Of a stretch of DNA of 25,109 nucleotides, positions 21,241-25,109 are shown piece by piece; position 1 is the stretch's first letter; each line of letters opens with the position of its first letter. Below the pieces are notes generated by a model, which did no database searches, was not told the origin of the DNA, and saw only the letters and a program-made list of their open reading frames with translations. Source of the stretch: an uncultured Bacteroidales bacterium (GTDB taxonomy: Bacteria; Bacteroidota; Bacteroidia; Bacteroidales; F082); contig CALFIT010000155.1 in NCBI GenBank assembly GCA_937877465.1, positions 1 through 25,109 of the forward strand, given 5' to 3'. The position numbers were made by a program, and so were the translations under genes.

Positions 21241-22437
21241 TTAATATAGGAATCCCCAAAGCCAGAGGGGAATCTTGTTCCCAAAACCCACCTCCAAGCC
21301 GTCAGCCACCACGAAACTGTGTTCCACGTTTCGTATCTGGCCGTAACCCTTCTCCTTTCCTCCAACCTCAAAAAGATAGGTGCCGTCCACCAGCAAGTCT
21401 CCCTGTTTGGGTTGCTGGATTTGGTGCGACTGTGCCACTGACATTGCAAAGAATGTCTCCCGCACTGTCCCAATATCCGCATTTTCACTCAATGCATGCA
21501 TCACATTGGGGTTGTCAAACAATATTTTGTCCGGTTTGCCGAGTGCTTTCAGCCCTTTCGTGTCCGACCTCAACTGACGTATAAGGGAGGCTTTTTCCAG
21601 TAGCGTCAAAAGTCGTATGAGTTGGTTTCGTGTGACCGATATTTTCTCACAAAGCGACGTAACATTAAGGGTGAAAGGCACCATCTGCGCCAAAAGCATC
21701 AAAAGTCGTTTCACTTTCAGCAATGTTTCGTATTCCACCTTTTCCACTGCGGGGATGTCGTTCTCTATTATTGTGGATATTACCCGTTGCAGCCGTTCCC
21801 AATAGCTTTCGGTCGATGATGTTTCCACAAAGAAAGGGTAATAGCCTGTTTGCAGGTATTGCTCGAAGTGCGGAAGTACTGTTATCTGCGAGGTGATTTC
21901 GGCAGCGAGCCGCTCATGTTTTGCTATGATGTCCTCCAAACTAAGACTTGGAAATATCGCCACATTGTTCAATTCAAGATATTCCCTGAACGACAAGCCG
22001 TAGAGGTGATACATTCTTACTCTTCTTGAAAGGTCAGCCTGCGCGTTGTCTATCTCCAACAGTGACGACCCTGTGAAGACAATATGCAGTTTGGGATAAC
22101 TGTCGTAGATATTCTTTATTTCGCGCACCCATTGCGGATAGCGGTGTACCTCGTCCAAGAATACATATGTCACGCCGTGGGTATAAAGATACTCCACCAA
22201 CTCCGTGAGACTGTGGCTGCTGAACCATATATTGTCCAATGATACATAAAAAGCCTGCGACCTTTCGGGGAAAGTCTTCCTGATGTGTTGAAGCAGCATC
22301 GTGGTTTTTCCTACCCCACGCGAGCCTTTTATTCCAATCAGACGTCCACTCCAGTCGATAACCCCATACAAATACCTCATGAAGCCATCAGATACCTCAT
22401 TGACACTTCTATGGTATGCGTTAACAAGTGTTTGCAT
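21241..22437 (-). CDS. AAA-type ATPase with DUF4143-like C-terminal region
   Basis: The 398-residue protein has Walker A GIKGSRGVGKTT (35-46), Walker B YVFLDEVHRYP (91-101) and the sensor-like IVFTGSSLLEI. A region with FREYLELN follows, then a winged-helix-like stretch (LCEKISVTRNQLIRLLTLLE) and a C-terminal DUF4143-type domain with KPDKILFDNPN and VGGKEKGYGQIR. The family is common in Bacteroidota and archaea, often in variable genome regions; its cellular job is unknown. It lies inside a debris island between SirTM and the macrodomain gene, flanked by two rubredoxin 3' ends. Its last codons sit 17 bases before the longer rubredoxin fragment. The frame is intact and it has its own promoter with direct repeats, so it may be expressed. 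Confidence 0.85.
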   Translation of the reverse strand: MQTLVNAYHRSVNEVSDGFMRYLYGVIDWSGRLIGIKGSRGVGKTTMLLQHIRKTFPERSQAFYVSLDNIWFSSHSLTELVEYLYTHGVTYVFLDEVHRYPQWVREIKNIYDSYPKLHIVFTGSSLLEIDNAQADLSRRVRMYHLYGLSFREYLELNNVAIFPSLSLEDIIAKHERLAAEITSQITVLPHFEQYLQTGYYPFFVETSSTESYWERLQRVISTIIENDIPAVEKVEYETLLKVKRLLMLLAQMVPFTLNVTSLCEKISVTRNQLIRLLTLLEKASLIRQLRSDTKGLKALGKPDKILFDNPNVMHALSENADIGTVRETFFAMSVAQSHQIQQPKQGDLLVDGTYLFEVGGKEKGYGQIRNVEHSFVVADGLEVGFGNKIPLWLWGFLY

Positions 22438-22463
22438 TGTAAAATGATTTTATTTTTCATCTG

Positions 22464-22528
22464 CAAAAGTAAACAATTTTTTTACAAAGAAAAATTTTCG
22501 AGTATTTTCTTTCTTTACAAAGAAAAAT
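22464..22528 (-). promoter_or_regulatory. Promoter with twin 15-base direct repeats upstream of the ATPase gene
   Basis: On the minus strand TACTTTTG (22464-22471) matches TAnnTTTG, 26 bases before the ATG at 22437. Upstream, the identical 15-mer TTTACAAAGAAAAAT (plus-strand reading) occurs at 22481-22495 and 22514-22528, 33 bases apart, the nearer copy overlapping the -33 region. The second copy extends into a small palindrome (CTTTACAAAG). It may be an operator pair. Confidence 0.5.
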
Positions 22529-22579
22529 GGAAATAATGTCTGGCTGCTCGGTCTCCTTTATTGATTTTGTAGAGGCGCC

Positions 22580-22606
22580 TTACGCCCTGTTGAACTTCTC
22601 CTCGCC
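22580..22606 (-). pseudogene. Short second copy of the rubredoxin 3' end
   Basis: On the minus strand GGCGAGGAGAAGTTCAACAG and GGCGTAA encode GEEKFNRA and stop, matching GKEKFNKA at the end of the fragment at 21144-21224. Only the last eight codons plus a few bases are shared. With the longer copy it flanks the ATPase gene as an imperfect direct repeat of about 27 bases. Confidence 0.6.
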
Positions 22607-22640
22607 CTAATTCCTCATTCCTAATTCCTCATTCCTAATT
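22607..22640. repeat. CTAATTCCTCATTC tandem repeat at the sirtuin gene end
   Basis: The plus strand has two and a half 14-base units of CTAATTCCTCATTC. The first unit is intergenic, and the second contains the stop of the SirTM gene (22621-22623) and its last residues MRN. It is the same repeat type as at 2650-2693 and 18040-18085. Confidence 0.75.
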
Positions 22641-23478
22641 GAATCACCTCCCCGATGTCATCGTCAATCACAATCGACCTGTCCTTGATTTCCTCCACGG
22701 TGAACGCCTCGCCGAGGTTGACGGTGGCGTAGGTGGCGTTCGGGTTCTGCATAGTCATCCTGATGAAAGGGATTTTGAAGATGATGGGCGTGTTGCCGCC
22801 ACTGCCGAGGTCGAGGTAGAGCACCCTGCCGTGCCGGTGGCGTGTGAGGAAGTCTGCATAGCGTTGTGAGGCGGCATGCCAGCCCTCGTCTTCCACAAAG
22901 GTTTCGTCAGTCCGCAGGTTGACCTTCATCTTGCCGCCGCAGACGGGACAATGGGGAATTAATTCCGTTGGGATTTTCATATCCTTTTGCTCGTCCATCA
23001 TTCTCCTAACTGTCGCCTCGTTGTCGTACGTCTTCCGATGGCACGGCGTGGCGCATTGGAACAGGCCGTAGTCGCCTTGGGTGTAGAACAGCCGCCGCTT
23101 GTCGAAGCCCGCCTTCTGGAACTGGTGATCCACATTGGTGGTGATGACGAAATAGTCCTTGCCTTCAAGCAGTTTGAGCAAGTTCTCGTACACTGGTTTC
23201 GGGGCGGGTACGTAGCGGTTATACCAGATGTGGCGGCTCCAGTAGGCCCAATGCTCCTCGTCGGTGGGGTATTGGTGGAACGTGGCGGAGTACATGTCGG
23301 AGAAGCCGTATCTTTGGATGAAGTCGGCGAAAAGGCTTTGGAAGCGCTCGCCCGAATAGGTGAAGCCTGCCGAGGTGGACAGCCCCGCCCCCGCCCCTAA
23401 CACTACGGCCTCGGCGGTGCGGATGGCTTGGAAAAGTTGGCGGACACTTGTCTTATACTCTGTGTTTTGTGTTTCCAT
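22621..23478 (-). CDS. SirTM-class sirtuin, probable protein ADP-ribosyltransferase
   Basis: The 285-residue protein has a Sir2 NAD-binding fold: VVLGAGAGLSTSAGFTYSG (26-43), the long helix with FADFIQRYGFSDMYS, TTNVDHQFQKAGF (113-125) and FYTQGDYGLFQC (131-142). A four-Cys zinc ribbon is at C142/C146/C177/C180. The usual deacetylase catalytic His is replaced by Gln (Q134 in TQGD), with N115 nearby, at the spacing I recall for the ADP-ribosylating SirTM of Streptococcus pyogenes. SirTM enzymes add ADP-ribose to a target, classically a lipoylated GcvH-like protein, and the linked macrodomain removes it. No GcvH-L or lipoate ligase gene is seen here. The start at 23478 is preferred because a -7 box lies at 23500-23507. 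The C-terminus ends in a tandem repeat. Confidence 0.9.
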   Translation of the reverse strand: METQNTEYKTSVRQLFQAIRTAEAVVLGAGAGLSTSAGFTYSGERFQSLFADFIQRYGFSDMYSATFHQYPTDEEHWAYWSRHIWYNRYVPAPKPVYENLLKLLEGKDYFVITTNVDHQFQKAGFDKRRLFYTQGDYGLFQCATPCHRKTYDNEATVRRMMDEQKDMKIPTELIPHCPVCGGKMKVNLRTDETFVEDEGWHAASQRYADFLTRHRHGRVLYLDLGSGGNTPIIFKIPFIRMTMQNPNATYATVNLGEAFTVEEIKDRSIVIDDDIGEVIQLGMRN

Positions 23479-23499
23479 ACGACATTCGGATTCAGACGG

Positions 23500-23507
23500 C
23501 AAAGATA
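23500..23507 (-). promoter_or_regulatory. -7 box TATCTTTG of the SirTM gene
   Basis: A perfect TAnnTTTG match lies 21 bases before the ATG at 23478, in an A-rich leader. It excludes the longer start at 23502, which overlaps the box. Confidence 0.55.
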
Positions 23508-23674
23508 GTTTTTTTTTGTGAGCATAAATAACGGATTATAGATTATAGATATCTCCCGTTTTGCGCGACAATGTCCAACGAAATAGGCGATGTGTCTTTC
23601 CGAAATTTTTCAGAACCGAATTTTGTATGTGATAAAATCGTATTATTGCGGTCAAAATTAAAATCGTTAAAATT

Positions 23675-24253
23675 ATGAGTTCAGGTAAGAAAATTTGGCT
23701 TGTCATCATTGGAGTTCTGATGGTGGCCCTTGGTGTGGTCTGCATTTGCAACACCACTGAAACATTGTTCGCGACAGCTTGGCTTATAGGCTGTTTCACA
23801 CTTGTCACGGGTGTTGTGAAGATGGTGTTCACGCTCGACACCCAGCGTTTCATGCCCAACAGCGGCTCGCGTATGCTTTCGGCTTTGTTCGAAATCATTG
23901 TCGGCTGCATTTTCCTTTTTAACAACTACCTTACGGCGGTATCGCTGCCGCTGGTGTTTGCCATCTGGGTTATGGCTGAGGGGATTATAGTGGCCGTACA
24001 GAGCTTTGACTACAAGCGGGTCGGCTTCGGAGGCTGGTGGTGCATGCTCCTTCTGGGCATTGCGGCCGCGGTCCTCGGCTTCTTCGGCATGAAGAATCCC
24101 GACACTTCGGCGCAGATCCTGTCGTGGCTTATCGGCATCGGCGTGATACTCAACGGTATCGTCCACATAGTGGCAGTCGCCGGAATCAACCGCTTCGAGA
24201 AAAAAGTGGAAGGTGTCCGCGACGCGATCGACGAGGCTATGAACGGCAGATAG
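23675..24253 (+). CDS. HdeD/DUF308-family membrane protein
   Basis: The 192-residue protein has six hydrophobic helices in pairs, as in HdeD/DUF308 proteins: WLVIIGVLMVALGVVCIC, TAWLIGCFTLVTGVVKMVF, LSALFEIIVGCIFLFNN, PLVFAIWVMAEGIIVAVQSF, WWCMLLLGIAAAVLGFF and WLIGIGVILNGIVHIVAVAG. It ends in a charged helix (FEKKVEGVRDAIDEAMNGR). HdeD itself is linked to acid resistance in E. coli, but the function of Bacteroidota members is unknown. It is a single-gene unit: weak -7 box TATTATTG at 23641-23648 and a strong terminator 15-20 bases after the stop. Confidence 0.85.
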   Translation: MSSGKKIWLVIIGVLMVALGVVCICNTTETLFATAWLIGCFTLVTGVVKMVFTLDTQRFMPNSGSRMLSALFEIIVGCIFLFNNYLTAVSLPLVFAIWVMAEGIIVAVQSFDYKRVGFGGWWCMLLLGIAAAVLGFFGMKNPDTSAQILSWLIGIGVILNGIVHIVAVAGINRFEKKVEGVRDAIDEAMNGR

Positions 24254-24267
24254 GGAGTGATTGGCAA

Positions 24268-24311
24268 AAAGAAGCTGAAGGCCGCCATCCTGGTGGCCTT
24301 CAGCTTTTTAT
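24268..24311. terminator. Bidirectional Rho-independent terminator
   Basis: AAGCTGAAGGCC (24272-24283) pairs perfectly with GGCCTTCAGCTT (24295-24306) around an 11-base loop, followed by TTTTTATT. An A run precedes the stem, so it can also act on minus-strand transcripts. It ends the HdeD-like gene, and could stop the helicase gene after its 3' end at 24394. Confidence 0.9.
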
Positions 24312-24393
24312 TGGTGTTATCTGAACTCCTTACTGAACCTGTGTATCCTGGCCTTACAGTCCTTCTGTGTGCCGCAGGCGCATGGGAAAGCGT

Positions 24394-25109
24394 TCATTGC
24401 ACCTTTGACAGGATGATGTCCGCTAAACAGACAGCGTATTCTGTCTCGGACTCCTTGGGCCGCCACGCCAATGTATATCTCACCTTCGCACTTGTCACTT
24501 CGTAGCCTTTGTCCATCCACGCCTTCAGTTTTGCTTTGCCGGCGGCGGACAATGCTACCACGCTAATGCCTTGTTCATTAAGAAGATAATCATCTTTGTA
24601 TTTGAGGTTGTCGCCACTTCGGAGACGAAGCACCGTTTCCTTACGGCCTTTGAAGAAGTCAAGCCAAACGTCGTGCATATTCAGGGCAATCGAAAGCGAG
24701 GAATACTCAACGGGAGGGTTGGGTACGAGATAGAGGTTCCGTTTGGCACGGGTAAGCCCCACATAGTAGGCCCGCATTTCGTTGGCATCCTTACCATCCG
24801 GAACGGATGACATCAGATAGACGGTGTCGAACTCCCTGCCTTTAGCCTTGTGGATGGTACTCACAAAGACGGATGTGTCGTCGGAGGCGATGAAGTCTTC
24901 TATGTTCGACTCGAAAATGAACTCTTTCAAGTCGCTACGGTAATAGGTTTTATGCGTCGCCTCAAAATCGGAGAAGAAATGCTTCATGATGCTTAGGCAG
25001 CTGCTTGAAGCATACGTTTCGAGCGTGTTGCGCCTGGCCCTCTGCCAATCTTCCTTTTTTATCGTTACATCATCGCTTTTGCCCAATTGTTTGAGGAAAT
25101 AGCGCACTT
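24394..25109 (-). CDS. UvrD/Rep-like superfamily 1 helicase, C-terminal part (runs off window end)
   Basis: About 237 residues are visible; the frame continues past base 25109, so the GTG at 25107 is not a real start. Motif V-like VSTIHKAKGREFDTVYL (82-98) and motif VI YYVGLTRAKRNLYLV (114-128) identify the second RecA domain of an SF1A helicase, which unwinds DNA 3'-5' using ATP. A C-terminal extension of about 100 residues follows with no motif I can name (LRLRSGDNLKYKDDYLL... ending ADIILSKVQ). The ATPase domain with Walker A is outside the window. Homologues include UvrD-, PcrA- and AddA-like enzymes, and many are mobile or defence associated; the choice cannot be made from this fragment. 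Confidence 0.88.
   Translation of the reverse strand, partial: VRYFLKQLGKSDDVTIKKEDWQRARRNTLETYASSSCLSIMKHFFSDFEATHKTYYRSDLKEFIFESNIEDFIASDDTSVFVSTIHKAKGREFDTVYLMSSVPDGKDANEMRAYYVGLTRAKRNLYLVPNPPVEYSSLSIALNMHDVWLDFFKGRKETVLRLRSGDNLKYKDDYLLNEQGISVVALSAAGKAKLKAWMDKGYEVTSAKVRYTLAWRPKESETEYAVCLADIILSKVQ

Noticed and set aside
24317..24520. 67-codon minus-strand open frame with FPCACGTQKDC near its end, overlapping the helicase gene 3' end
   Set aside because: The cysteine pair is suggestive of a zinc ribbon, but most of the frame lies in another phase of the helicase gene. No start signal or family could be identified.

Overview
The window reads as chromosomal DNA of a Bacteroidota organism, most likely a gut-type Bacteroidales. 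The main support is that many genes lack a Shine-Dalgarno sequence and instead carry the Bacteroidetes-type -7 box TAnnTTTG in an AT-rich leader. Gene content agrees: a GH109 lipoprotein, a DUF5106/thioredoxin-like protein, a rSAM/lipoprotein pair and an AbiEii remnant of Bacteroidales type. The first ~0.8 kb looks foreign. It holds the N-terminal part of a HlyD-type adaptor with a strong GGGAGGG ribosome binding site, joined inside a long-chain acyl-CoA synthetase gene that loses its C-terminal half there. This may be an assembly chimera or a real rearrangement.

Layout. 1-815: foreign HlyD end and junction. 708-3749 (minus): truncated acyl-CoA ligase, DMT transporter, secreted endonuclease/exonuclease/phosphatase protein. 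3831-5279 (plus): small antitoxin-like protein, PIN toxin and DUF5106/thioredoxin-like protein, tightly packed. 5320-7895: divergent N-acetylhexosamine-kinase-like gene and GH109 glycosidase lipoprotein, a plausible GalNAc-use pair. 7897-13245 (minus): membrane GT2 fusion, alkaline phosphatase lipoprotein, split transketolase. 13369-17500 (plus): operon of TPR protein, COG2426 membrane protein, aroE and rlmD. 17486-19688 (minus): aroK, then a lipoprotein plus radical SAM/SPASM pair. 19751-23478 (minus): a Zn-macrodomain ADP-ribose hydrolase and a SirTM-class sirtuin. These belong to a known ADP-ribosylation/de-ADP-ribosylation partnership but are separated here by about 2 kb of debris: an AbiEii pseudogene, rubredoxin 3' fragments and a DUF4143-type ATPase. 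23675-24253 (plus): HdeD/DUF308 membrane protein with a strong terminator. 24394-25109 (minus): C-terminal part of a UvrD-like helicase running off the window.

A striking theme is the load of short repeats and their intrusion into coding sequence. Three genes (endonuclease-like, DUF5106/thioredoxin-like, macrodomain) carry palindromic or tandem repeats in frame at domain linkers or loops. Four genes have their stop codon inside short GGAATGA/GGAGTTA-type tandem repeats. Further repeats sit between genes: a large inverted repeat upstream of the alkaline phosphatase gene and a long hairpin between the two transketolase genes. No rRNA, tRNA, CRISPR array or intact transposase was seen. No gene-free stretch exceeds about 190 bases.
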